Shown: in pieces, positions 1 to 6,873 of the stretch
How positions within the stretch are numbered: position 1 is the stretch's first letter
Layout of the letters: each line of letters starts with the position of its first letter
Source of the DNA: an uncultured Erysipelotrichaceae bacterium
GTDB lineage: Bacteria; Bacillota_I; Bacilli_A; RF39; UBA660
Reading direction: 5' to 3'
DNA length: 10,300 bases
Assembly: GCA_902766135.1 (NCBI GenBank)
Contig: CACXCK010000059.1
Location: 1 to 10,300, forward strand
Translations under genes and position numbers: made by a program
Notes under the pieces: generated by a model
Seen by the model: only the letters and a program-made list of their open reading frames with translations
Told to the model about the DNA's origin: nothing
Databases searched by the model: none

Positions 1-767
1 GAATGATATGCATGAATCTCTGCAAATATCGCTTCAGCTGGCAAAAACATAATAGCTTGATCAGCCGTAACATCAGGAATAATATACTTACTACTAATAG
101 CATCGATATGCTTTTTAACATCAGCTTTAAAAAGTTTCAAAGCTGCTTCCCGCTGCTCTTTAGTATTATTCTTATCAGTCATTCTCTCATAGTTTTCCAA
201 AGGAAATTTAGAATCTATACAAATATTACCAAGTGGCTCTGGGGCATGAACAATTGAATCTGCAATAAACCCATTAGGCATCTTTGCCTGGATTTCATAA
301 ATACTATTATTATTTTCCCCAAATACACTAGATAAAATATAATTAAGATTAACTTCCCCAAAAATTCCTCTGGTCTTCTTATCTGTTAAAACACTTTGTA
401 AAGAAACAATCTCAGTAGATAAACTATCAATCTTCTTTTGTGCTTCATCAATTTTCGAAAGCCTTTCTAAAACATTACTAAAAGTTTTATTAGTTTTCTC
501 AAAATTCTCATCTAGTCGCATATTAACCTTTTCATTAATAAGCATAAGCCTTTTCTCAATTCGATCATTTAAACTATCAAAATCATTCTTTAAATACTTC
601 GTAAAATCAAATTTAAAATCACCAATTTCCTTAGTGATAGAATTTTCAAACCTTCCAAGTCTCTCTGTAACTTCATTATCTCCCTTACTATTTTTTAGAA
701 CTAAAACAATAAGAATAATAACTAAAATAATCAACATTATTAATAACCCTAATAAAACATATTCCAT
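1..767 (-). CDS. rmuC: DNA recombination protein RmuC, N-terminal 255 residues (runs off the left edge)
   Basis: RmuC-family proteins have a nuclease-like fold and limit rearrangements at inverted repeats; their biochemical activity is not settled. Seen here: an N-terminal membrane helix at about residues 3-24, a long charged coiled coil at about 28-125, then the start of the RmuC domain. The domain shows KTRGIFGEVNL (131-141), the IDSKFPLENYERM block (about 184-196) and the signature FLPAEAIFAEIHAYH (241-255), at which the window ends. Family members are usually 400-500 residues, so the C-terminal part is missing because of the window edge; no frameshift is seen. The ATG at 767 has AAGGTGAT seven to eight bases upstream. 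The gene lies 35 bases after the rhodanese gene but has its own good promoter, so it need not depend on it. Confidence 0.93.
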   Translation of the reverse strand, partial: MEYVLLGLLIMLIILVIILIVLVLKNSKGDNEVTERLGRFENSITKEIGDFKFDFTKYLKNDFDSLNDRIEKRLMLINEKVNMRLDENFEKTNKTFSNVLERLSKIDEAQKKIDSLSTEIVSLQSVLTDKKTRGIFGEVNLNYILSSVFGENNNSIYEIQAKMPNGFIADSIVHAPEPLGNICIDSKFPLENYERMTDKNNTKEQREAALKLFKADVKKHIDAISSKYIIPDVTADQAIMFLPAEAIFAEIHAYH

Positions 768-782
768 ATTATCACCTTTTTA

Positions 783-811
783 ATTATATCAAACAAATGT
801 TTTTATTTCAA
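783..811 (-). promoter_or_regulatory. Sigma-A-type promoter of rmuC
   Basis: Read on the minus strand, TTGAAA (806-811) is followed by a 17-base spacer and a perfect TATAAT (783-788). The -35 overlaps the last codons and stop of the rhodanese gene. The expected start of transcription is near 776, the first base of the Shine-Dalgarno GGTGAT, which predicts a leader of only about 9 bases. Confidence 0.7.
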
Positions 812-1057
812 TACTTGTGTTACATCATATCCTAAATATTCTAATAAAGCACATGCCCGATGACTATGAATTCCTTTCAAACACATAATATAATACTTTT
901 TATTTTTATTTAAATATTTATCATAATACATCATAAAATGTTGATAAGGAATATTTTTAGCATAGGATAACCCACTCATAACATAATCATCAGGATGAGA
1001 TAAATCAATTAACTCCCCCATATTTAAATGATAATCACTTAATCTCATTTTTTTCAT
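803..1057 (-). CDS. Small single-domain rhodanese-like protein
   Basis: This 84-residue protein resembles stand-alone rhodanese domains, which carry sulfur as a persulfide on a loop cysteine. The active loop is visible as C59-L-K-G-I-H-S65, the CxxGxxS pattern, followed by a helix (HRACALLEYLGY) and a final strand, as in the family. The N-terminal half has the usual LIDLSHPDDY strand and turn. It is short for the family (about 95-110 residues), trimmed at the N-terminus, with no signal peptide or membrane helix, so it should be cytoplasmic. AGGTGG lies 6-9 bases before the ATG at 1057; a second ATG three codons in is less well placed. The sulfur acceptor cannot be told from the sequence. The gene sits between the T4SS-like operon's terminator and rmuC. 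Confidence 0.82.
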   Translation of the reverse strand: MKKMRLSDYHLNMGELIDLSHPDDYVMSGLSYAKNIPYQHFMMYYDKYLNKNKKYYIMCLKGIHSHRACALLEYLGYDVTQVLK

Positions 1058-1072
1058 AAACCCACCTAAAGT

Positions 1073-1101
1073 AATATATGCTAAAATGAGTAAAATGGCT
1101 A
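1073..1101 (-). promoter_or_regulatory. Probable promoter of the rhodanese gene
   Basis: On the minus strand, TAGCCA (1096-1101, four of six matches to TTGACA) is followed by 17 bases and TATATT (1073-1078, five of six). Six bases separate the -10 from GGTGGG, the ribosome-binding site. The -35 overlaps one arm of a small inverted repeat (1097-1111). It follows directly after the terminator of the upstream operon, where a new promoter is expected. Confidence 0.4.
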
Positions 1102-1112
1102 TACATTAGCCT

Positions 1113-1142
1113 AAAAAAGCAAGTAACTCTAATACTTGCTTT
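1113..1142 (-). terminator. Intrinsic terminator of the T4SS-like operon
   Basis: Minus-strand RNA folds AAAGCAAGUA (1133-1142) against UACUUGCUUU (1116-1125), a 10-bp perfect stem with a 7-base loop, running into a six-U tract (1113-1118). The coupling-protein stop codon (1141-1143) lies in the first arm. Confidence 0.85.
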
Positions 1143-3234
1143 ATTCATTAAAGAAATCATCAAAGAATTCATCATCAGAAATACCAGTATCACTAACTAT
1201 TGAATCTTCATCAACATGAATAATAGGTTCATCTTTTTTATCTTGTGGTGTTTCAATAGTTTTATCATCTGTAACAATTTCTGGTGTTGGAGCCTGTTTA
1301 CTATTTTCCTCTTTTTCCTCTTCATCAAGAGCTTTTAACTTTTTATCAATATCCGCAATCATCTTATCAATTTCTTCATTAGACAAACTACTTATCGGTT
1401 TATTTAATGAAGGAAGTTCAGTAGGAGTTGGAAGTGATCCCATAAAAGGATTCATACCCATTCCTCCAGGTGGCATAAATGGATTAAATCCACCACCCAT
1501 CATATCAGGCCCTTCACTCTCCATTTTCCGTCTTTTCTCTTCAGAAACAAAAGTTTTTAAATCAAACATTTTAAGTTCTCTGGTTTCTCTTACCGGATAA
1601 TCAAAATCACGTCTTTCAATACCCCAGTCCATCTTTTCATCTGGCGCAAGTTTTGTTTTAAACGGATTCATTCTAAGTCTTTTAATAATTACTTCCCCAA
1701 GCTTCATTTTTTGTAAATCAGAAACAGTTACTAAAGGTGTCGAAGCTGTCTTATCTTTTTCTTTGCTCTTAACCTCTCCACACATTTTACTAATTTCCTC
1801 TAAAGCTGCCATCTCAGTACTTATTAAATAAACAAGATTACCACAGTTACCCTTTAATGTTTCAGCAACTTCTTTACCATATACATCATTTAAAGCCGCA
1901 AAGTTCTGAATAATAAACGTAAATCTAATATTTCTTGAACGAGCCGCTGAAACCATACTATCTACATCTGTTAAAGGAGGCATATTCTGAAACTCATCTA
2001 GAATAAAATTAGTTCGATACTTTAACTTTCCACCACTTTTTTGAGCAACATCAATTAATACTTCATAGCACTGTTTTAAGAAAATTGTAAGCAAACTATG
2101 ATATGTTGTCTTTTCATCATGAATAATTAAGAATATAGCGGTCTTCTTCTCTCCAATAGTCTCCATATCAAAATCAGAATAAGAAAGCATTTCAGATAAA
2201 TTTTCCTGTGTTGCAAATTTCTGTAACTTACTTCTAAAAGTAGATTGAATACCACCCTTAGTTTCCCCAGGAGCATTAATTGTTGCAGATGCAAAAACAT
2301 ACTCGGCTGTATCTTCACCCTTCATATTAAAATATTCATTAATATAACGAGACCCACCAAATCTTTGATCTCCTACACTATCCATCAAAAATATTGAATT
2401 AATATTTATTTCATCTTCTTTACCATCTTCAAACAAACCAAGAGCAAGGGCACAGAAATAATCTGCCGCTGTTTGTTCCCAGAATGGATCTTTATTCTTT
2501 GGATCAACTAAAATATTACTACCAATATCCTTAATTAACTCAATTGCTTTATCTTTATTCCCATTTTTATAATAATAATATGGTATAGCAAGTGGATTCC
2601 ATGAATTACCACGACTTGGTTCACGGAAATTTAAAACAATAATATTATAATCTTGACTCTTTAAATAATCACCACAATAACGATATAACTCTCCCTTTGG
2701 GTCATTAATTACCATTGACTCTCCCTTTTTAGCCAATGTATTAACTAAAGGTTTAACAATACTTTCAGACTTACCAGAACCAGTAGAACCAATTATTAAT
2801 GAATGATAATAACTATTATCAACCCATAAATTCTTGCCATCATTAATTAAAGGTATTCCAGCCCCTTCAACAGTCTGATCAGTACTAACAATATGGACAA
2901 CACCATACTCTTTCTTCATTTCCTTTTCTTTAGTCCATCTAGAATAACCCTTCACATCTTTTTCATCAAAAGTCAAAAAATTCTTAGCACTCTTATCTCT
3001 ATCAAAAATATAAGAAGAAACAGATGAGAATATAATAGCTAATGCTACCCCAAACAAGAACAAAGTTAAAAGTAAATAATCTCTTCCAAAAGCAGGAAAA
3101 GGATTAAGGCCATAAAAAGTTCCATCATTTGCAAATGAAGTAAAATTTAAAACTGCAATTGCACACAAATACAATAGAAAAATACAAAAAACAATAAATA
3201 TTCCAAAATCTTTAGCCGAAACTCTAAATTTCAT
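1141..3234 (-). CDS. VirD4/TraG-type type IV secretion coupling ATPase
   Basis: Membrane ATPases of this family (VirD4, TraG, PcfC) recruit DNA or protein substrates to a type IV secretion channel. Seen in this 697-residue protein: two N-terminal TM helices (about 11-31 and 53-77) with a short external loop, Walker A GSTGSGKS (149-156), the family block NDPKGEL (177-183), Walker B LDEF (412-415), and the RFTFIIQN segment (about 437-444). The last 120 residues are low complexity: a Gly/Met/Phe/Pro stretch with two NPFM motifs (about 578-600), a charged coiled coil, then a very acidic end. The ATG at 3234 has GGAGGT seven bases upstream; an in-frame GTG at 3264 would put that site inside the protein and is unlikely. 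It is the last gene of an operon with a lipoprotein and a wall hydrolase. No relaxase is nearby, so DNA substrate is not shown. Confidence 0.9.
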   Translation of the reverse strand: MKFRVSAKDFGIFIVFCIFLLYLCAIAVLNFTSFANDGTFYGLNPFPAFGRDYLLLTLFLFGVALAIIFSSVSSYIFDRDKSAKNFLTFDEKDVKGYSRWTKEKEMKKEYGVVHIVSTDQTVEGAGIPLINDGKNLWVDNSYYHSLIIGSTGSGKSESIVKPLVNTLAKKGESMVINDPKGELYRYCGDYLKSQDYNIIVLNFREPSRGNSWNPLAIPYYYYKNGNKDKAIELIKDIGSNILVDPKNKDPFWEQTAADYFCALALGLFEDGKEDEININSIFLMDSVGDQRFGGSRYINEYFNMKGEDTAEYVFASATINAPGETKGGIQSTFRSKLQKFATQENLSEMLSYSDFDMETIGEKKTAIFLIIHDEKTTYHSLLTIFLKQCYEVLIDVAQKSGGKLKYRTNFILDEFQNMPPLTDVDSMVSAARSRNIRFTFIIQNFAALNDVYGKEVAETLKGNCGNLVYLISTEMAALEEISKMCGEVKSKEKDKTASTPLVTVSDLQKMKLGEVIIKRLRMNPFKTKLAPDEKMDWGIERRDFDYPVRETRELKMFDLKTFVSEEKRRKMESEGPDMMGGGFNPFMPPGGMGMNPFMGSLPTPTELPSLNKPISSLSNEEIDKMIADIDKKLKALDEEEKEENSKQAPTPEIVTDDKTIETPQDKKDEPIIHVDEDSIVSDTGISDDEFFDDFFNE

Positions 3235-3240
3235 ATAATA

Positions 3241-3246
3241 ACCTCC
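3241..3246 (-). promoter_or_regulatory. Ribosome-binding site that fixes the coupling-protein start
   Basis: GGAGGT on the minus strand lies seven bases before the ATG at 3234. It falls inside the reading frame if translation were begun at the GTG at 3264, so the ATG is the chosen start. Confidence 0.8.
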
Positions 3247-3255
3247 AACAACCCT

Positions 3256-3261
3256 ATTATA
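3256..3261 (-). promoter_or_regulatory. Possible internal -10 element before the coupling protein
   Basis: A perfect TATAAT lies in the 47-base gap between the lipoprotein stop and the coupling-protein start. The -35 at 17-base spacing (TAGTTT) is poor. It may give extra transcription of the last gene, or may be a chance match in AT-rich DNA. Confidence 0.25.
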
Positions 3262-3281
3262 CACTAAAACTTAAATAAAAA

Positions 3282-4019
3282 CTATCTCATTTTACGATAA
3301 ACAAAGAGAACAATTCCTAAACCAACAAAAAGACTTGCAAAAGTAATAAGAATAAGTAACAAAGGATGTTCATTAGCCCAATTATACTGAGACTCATTAG
3401 ATTGCCCATTACTTTCTTCATCATAATCATTATTAATGTTTTTAATATCTTGTGTTGAAAAAACTACACTTATACGCTTATCAGCACTATTATTCTTATC
3501 TATATTCCATATATAATGAGTCCCATTTACCAAATCTGCATTAGAACTAATAACATCATATTTAATATCTAAATCTATTTTTAAATGCTGTAACAAAGGA
3601 TAATCTTTAAAAGCTCGACAACCATTAATAGCGCTGATTCGATAAGTATTTCCATCTCTTTGAACAGATAATTCATCGAAACACATTTTAACTGCCCTAG
3701 ACCTATAAATATCAGAAAGATTAAAAGAACCGTCAACAATCAAACCATCGCTATAATCAAACTCATAATAATCAACTCCAGCCTGACGGTTTTCATTCTC
3801 TTCATCATAATTATCAGGATTAAAATAAAGGGGAATATTTGCCTCATCAAAACCTTTTAAAAAATCATCTAGACTAATACTTTGATATCTTTCAGAATTA
3901 CCGCCAACCAAAAAAGTTTTTTCGTGAATACCATTAGAATCTACCGTAGCCGTATATTGTGCATCACACCCACATAAAAATAATCCAAAAAGAAAAACAA
4001 GCAAAATTTTCCGTTTCAT
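3282..4019 (-). CDS. Lipoprotein with an additional C-terminal membrane helix
   Basis: The 245-residue protein begins with a lipoprotein signal peptide: MKRK, a hydrophobic core, and lipobox L15-C-G-C18, so C18 should be lipidated outside the membrane. The middle is a beta-rich external domain of about 180 residues. Its pattern of DGNTYRISA (122-130) and NADLVNGTHYIWNI (160-173) resembles LppM/DUF3153-type lipoprotein domains; this is a resemblance, not a firm assignment. An Asn/Glu/Ser-rich linker (about 195-217) leads to a TM helix (219-241) and a basic tail YRKMR. The protein would thus be held at both ends. AGGTGA lies seven bases before the ATG and overlaps the TAG stop of the upstream hydrolase, with an 8-base gap between the genes, so translation is probably coupled. 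Position between the hydrolase and coupling ATPase suggests a structural part of the same envelope machine; function unknown. Confidence 0.8.
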   Translation of the reverse strand: MKRKILLVFLFGLFLCGCDAQYTATVDSNGIHEKTFLVGGNSERYQSISLDDFLKGFDEANIPLYFNPDNYDEENENRQAGVDYYEFDYSDGLIVDGSFNLSDIYRSRAVKMCFDELSVQRDGNTYRISAINGCRAFKDYPLLQHLKIDLDIKYDVISSNADLVNGTHYIWNIDKNNSADKRISVVFSTQDIKNINNDYDEESNGQSNESQYNWANEHPLLLILITFASLFVGLGIVLFVYRKMR

Positions 4020-4027
4020 TTTTTCAC

Positions 4028-6262
4028 CTAACCATTTCCCTTACAACTAGCTTCATTAGTTACAGAAGATAAATCTAAATAACCATATGGATCACGACTT
4101 TGACCATTAGCTTCATATACCGAAAAATGCAAGTGATTACCAGTACTAGCACCAGTAGAACCAACTTCTCCAATTTGATCACCCTGAGAAACATAATCAC
4201 CCTGTTTAACTTTAACACTACCATTTAGCATATGCATATATGCCGTGAAACTACCATCGTCATGCTTAATCTTTACCCAATTTCCAGCTGAATTACTCGA
4301 ATCATAACCAGAAATACCATCACTTGCTACCACTACTTCACCACTTCGCGAAGCATATATAGGAGTACCAGAAGAAGCCGCCAAATCCAAGCCTTGATGG
4401 TTAGAAGTTGCTCCCTTTGTAGGTGCAGAACGATACCCATAAACAGAAGTACAAGTAACAGTAGTGCTTGTAGGCAAAGGAAATAAATAATCACTTTCAC
4501 TAACATTCATAGAACACATTGCCTCTCGTGAGAGAACTCCCTCAGAATCATAATAATCATAATTAGCCAAATCTCGATGATCATAGAATTTTCCTTGATC
4601 AGAATAATCCCCAGTAACAAATAACGCAAATTCTCCTTTACGTCTATGTTGCATAGCCTTTTTAATATTACTATCTGATGCCGAACGACTACCCAAATTG
4701 TCCTTTAATTCATTCCAAAGGCCTTCATATCCACCATCTACATATGCTTTAACTGCCGCATCAACATAATTTGAACCTCTATTATAAGACAAGTCAGTAA
4801 GTGCATCAATTTGATACTGAGTCAAATTAGCATTATATTTTTCATTAGCAGTATAAACGGCTGCAGCATATTCCGCCTCTATTTGAGAGTCCTTTAAAGC
4901 ATCAATTATAGTAACAGGCACACAATCGCCAGGTTCCAAATCATACTGTCCTTGACTGTTTTTTCTAAAATACGAACCCCATCCATTACTATCAATTAAC
5001 TGTTTACTTGCAGCAGTATTTACAACATGTTCAGTTACTCCAACGCCAATAGTAAAACGAGCATTATCTTTTAATTTTTTTGCCAAATAAACTTTCTTTT
5101 CATTATCGCAATACCCTTCATTTCCTTCCCAGGCAAATAAGAAAGAAGCAAAATTAGCACCATCACTAGAAGTATTACAATAAGAACTACGAGAACCATT
5201 AGAAAGAGTTTTAGAAATCAAAGAATCAATTGTCTTTAAATTAATTGTTCTAAAATATGCTTGTTCTTTAAGAAAGAAAGAAAAAATATGTTCAAAATTA
5301 TAGCCCTGTTCTAAAAACTCATAATATGCCCCATACACTTGGAAAGCATCTTCAACATCCTGATGTAAATACTCCTTATACCAAGTAACATCAACTGTTT
5401 GATTACCTAAAGCATCTGTGACAGTCTCTTCTTCACTCCAGTAAGTAAAGCACTTATCTTCATCGACCTCATCCTCAGATATTTCAATAACCCCAGAAGA
5501 CTTATTACACTCGCAATCACTCAAAACAAAACTTTTAATCTTATCCTTAACAAAACTCAAACTAGCCTCTAAAGGCTTTGCCACTTTTGGAAAAGAATAA
5601 TGAGAAGAATTATCTCCAGTCCAACAAAAATCAGCAACCCGCATCTTAACAAAATCTTCATTTTCATCAACCAAAACAACCCCACTAGCTTTTTTCAAAG
5701 CATATTCAATTACATCATTCTCTTTAATACTTTTTTGTATGTTTTTCAAATCTTTATCACGATAAGTAACTTCACAGTTATGTGACAAAGCCTCAGTTCT
5801 AAGAGCAACAGCAACAGCAAAGTAAACATGTAGCAAAGACTTATAAGTATCCGGAAAATCAGAAGTATATGCATAAGTAGCAACTCTTACGTAATCTTCA
5901 ATAGGCATACTAGTAGTAGAACCACTAGCATCACCATAAGGGTCATAAATTACTTTTACATTCTTACAACTTGCTTCTTTGTATAAATAATCATCACCAT
6001 CAGATGAATTATTAACCAAAAAAGCAAACAATAATAAGAAGAAAAAGGCAAAAATACCCAATCCCATAATTAAAACAACTTTTTTATTTAAAATAAGATT
6101 AATAACTTGTCTAGATGCAACAACGTCGGACTCAACACCCCTCGTATCAAAAGTAACATCAGTTGGTTCAGTTAACGTTTCTTCATCTTGTAATGGCGTA
6201 GATTCCTCACTGATATTTTCCTCATTTAATTCATCATCACGATAATCCACACACATCACCAC
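4028..6262 (-). CDS. Membrane-anchored multidomain cell-wall hydrolase: SpoIID-like region, GH24-type lysozyme, M23 peptidase
   Basis: This is probably the enzyme that opens peptidoglycan for the envelope machine encoded in this operon. Numbering is from the GTG at 6262 (744 residues). Seen: an acidic cytoplasmic tail, one TM helix (62-84), a SpoIID-like region (about 119-216), a helical linker, a phage-type lysozyme domain (about 368-555) and a C-terminal LytM/M23 domain (about 605-730). The lysozyme shows E379, D386 and T404 at the positions of the T4 lysozyme triad, with FTIGVG, LSYNRGS and HRRKGEFALF. The M23 domain keeps H622 and D626 (HxxxD), H677, and H710/H712 (HLH), the full zinc and catalytic set. 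The SpoIID catalytic Glu appears to be Tyr. Twelve cysteines lie outside the membrane. GAGGTG (6268-6274 region) sits eight bases before the GTG at 6262; GTG at 6259 and ATG at 6256 are alternatives, while GTG 6271 overlaps the site. Confidence 0.88.
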   Translation of the reverse strand: MVMCVDYRDDELNEENISEESTPLQDEETLTEPTDVTFDTRGVESDVVASRQVINLILNKKVVLIMGLGIFAFFFLLLFAFLVNNSSDGDDYLYKEASCKNVKVIYDPYGDASGSTTSMPIEDYVRVATYAYTSDFPDTYKSLLHVYFAVAVALRTEALSHNCEVTYRDKDLKNIQKSIKENDVIEYALKKASGVVLVDENEDFVKMRVADFCWTGDNSSHYSFPKVAKPLEASLSFVKDKIKSFVLSDCECNKSSGVIEISEDEVDEDKCFTYWSEEETVTDALGNQTVDVTWYKEYLHQDVEDAFQVYGAYYEFLEQGYNFEHIFSFFLKEQAYFRTINLKTIDSLISKTLSNGSRSSYCNTSSDGANFASFLFAWEGNEGYCDNEKKVYLAKKLKDNARFTIGVGVTEHVVNTAASKQLIDSNGWGSYFRKNSQGQYDLEPGDCVPVTIIDALKDSQIEAEYAAAVYTANEKYNANLTQYQIDALTDLSYNRGSNYVDAAVKAYVDGGYEGLWNELKDNLGSRSASDSNIKKAMQHRRKGEFALFVTGDYSDQGKFYDHRDLANYDYYDSEGVLSREAMCSMNVSESDYLFPLPTSTTVTCTSVYGYRSAPTKGATSNHQGLDLAASSGTPIYASRSGEVVVASDGISGYDSSNSAGNWVKIKHDDGSFTAYMHMLNGSVKVKQGDYVSQGDQIGEVGSTGASTGNHLHFSVYEANGQSRDPYGYLDLSSVTNEASCKGNG

Positions 6263-6267
6263 CAAAT

Positions 6268-6274
6268 CCACCTC
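6268..6274 (-). promoter_or_regulatory. Ribosome-binding site of the wall-hydrolase gene
   Basis: GAGGTGG on the minus strand is followed in frame by GAT TTG GTG GTG ATG. Spacing of eight bases from GAGG favours the first of these GTG codons (6262). The ATG at 6256 would be 14 bases away, long compared with the seven or eight bases used by the neighbouring genes. Confidence 0.6.
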
Positions 6275-6275
6275 T

Positions 6276-6304
6276 ATTTTATCAAAGATATAAAGAAAAA
6301 TCTA
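6276..6304 (-). promoter_or_regulatory. Weak candidate promoter of the T4SS-like operon
   Basis: On the minus strand TAGATT (6299-6304, three of six) lies 17 bases before TAAAAT (6276-6281, five of six). The region lies between the upstream terminator and the hydrolase start, so an operon promoter should be here. This one would place the transcription start inside the ribosome-binding site, so it is only a candidate. Confidence 0.25.
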
Positions 6305-6307
6305 CTT

Positions 6308-6345
6308 AAAAAAAAGAACAGTATTACTACTTAATAATACCGTTC
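6308..6345 (-). terminator. Intrinsic terminator of the trmL operon
   Basis: Minus-strand RNA pairs GAACGGUAUUA (6335-6345) with UAAUACUGUUC (6316-6326), 11 bp with one G-U wobble, an 8-base loop, and eight U residues (6308-6315). The UPF0316 gene's stop codon (6327-6329) is in the loop. Confidence 0.88.
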
Positions 6346-6839
6346 CAAACTTTCTTAGTATCACTTACAATCACAAAAGCATGAGAATCTATTCTATGGA
6401 CTAATTCCTTTAACTTTAAATAACTTTTACTTTTTAATTCAATAAAAATCATCTGATACTGATTATCTTTATCTCCTTCCATTTTTATTACACTAAGCGA
6501 ATACCCTCTTAGTTTAAGAGCACCTATAAGCTCTTTATTATCATCCTTCGTAATAATCTGAACACCAACAATACCTCCCATCCATCTAATTGAAAAATAT
6601 GATCCTAAAAGAGTTCCAGTTGCATAACCAAGACTATAAGAAATAGGTATAAATATAGAATCAATTGCAACAACCAAAGCTTCTCTCGCAACCAAAAACC
6701 ACACAAATATTTCCCAAAACGCAAGTATTGTTCCAATCCACATATAATCTTTCCGTAATACGGTTTGCCTAATAGTTGAAATAGATACATCAAAAATTCT
6801 TGCCAAAAATATTTTTCCACACATCAAAAAAAGTTCCAT
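6327..6839 (-). CDS. UPF0316/DUF2179-family membrane protein (YebE-like)
   Basis: The 170-residue protein has three TM helices (about 3-25, 33-52, 61-81) followed by a soluble domain (about 92-165), the layout of UPF0316 (DUF5698 plus DUF2179). The helix sequence ISYSLGYATGTLLGSYFS and the GGIVGVQIIT strand match the family's conserved YAxGYxxGxxxGSYIE and GYxxVxVI pattern. Length agrees with the usual 165-180 residues. The C-terminal part resembles the small ligand-sensing DUF2179 fold, but the ligand and function are not known to me. The ATG at 6839 is chosen from length and helix layout; its ribosome-binding site is weak (GTGAT). An upstream TTG at 6911 in the same frame lacks any such site and would overlap the preceding gene. 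It is the last gene of the trmL operon. Confidence 0.8.
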   Translation of the reverse strand: MELFLMCGKIFLARIFDVSISTIRQTVLRKDYMWIGTILAFWEIFVWFLVAREALVVAIDSIFIPISYSLGYATGTLLGSYFSIRWMGGIVGVQIITKDDNKELIGALKLRGYSLSVIKMEGDKDNQYQMIFIELKSKSYLKLKELVHRIDSHAFVIVSDTKKVWNGIIK

Positions 6840-6873
6840 AATTATCACTACATATACTATGAAACTTTTATCT

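Noticed and set aside
3..257. Plus-strand open frame of 84 codons
   Set aside because: It lies wholly opposite the well-conserved rmuC coding sequence, has no ribosome-binding site and no recognisable protein features.
2127..2318. Minus-strand open frame of 63 codons within the coupling ATPase gene
   Set aside because: It is in another frame of a clearly coding region and shows no family features.
5600..5785. Plus-strand open frame of 61 codons
   Set aside because: It is antisense to the SpoIID-like part of the wall hydrolase; low-complexity Ile/Phe/Asn composition is what AT-rich antisense gives.
1141..6262. Integrated conjugative element or prophage
   Set aside because: The lysozyme and coupling protein raised this idea, but no integrase, relaxase, replication gene, holin, attachment repeat or composition shift is seen in the window.
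6605..6820. Minus-strand hydrophobic open frame of 71 codons
   Set aside because: It overlaps the UPF0316 gene in another frame; the hydrophobicity follows from the U-rich codons of the real TM helices.
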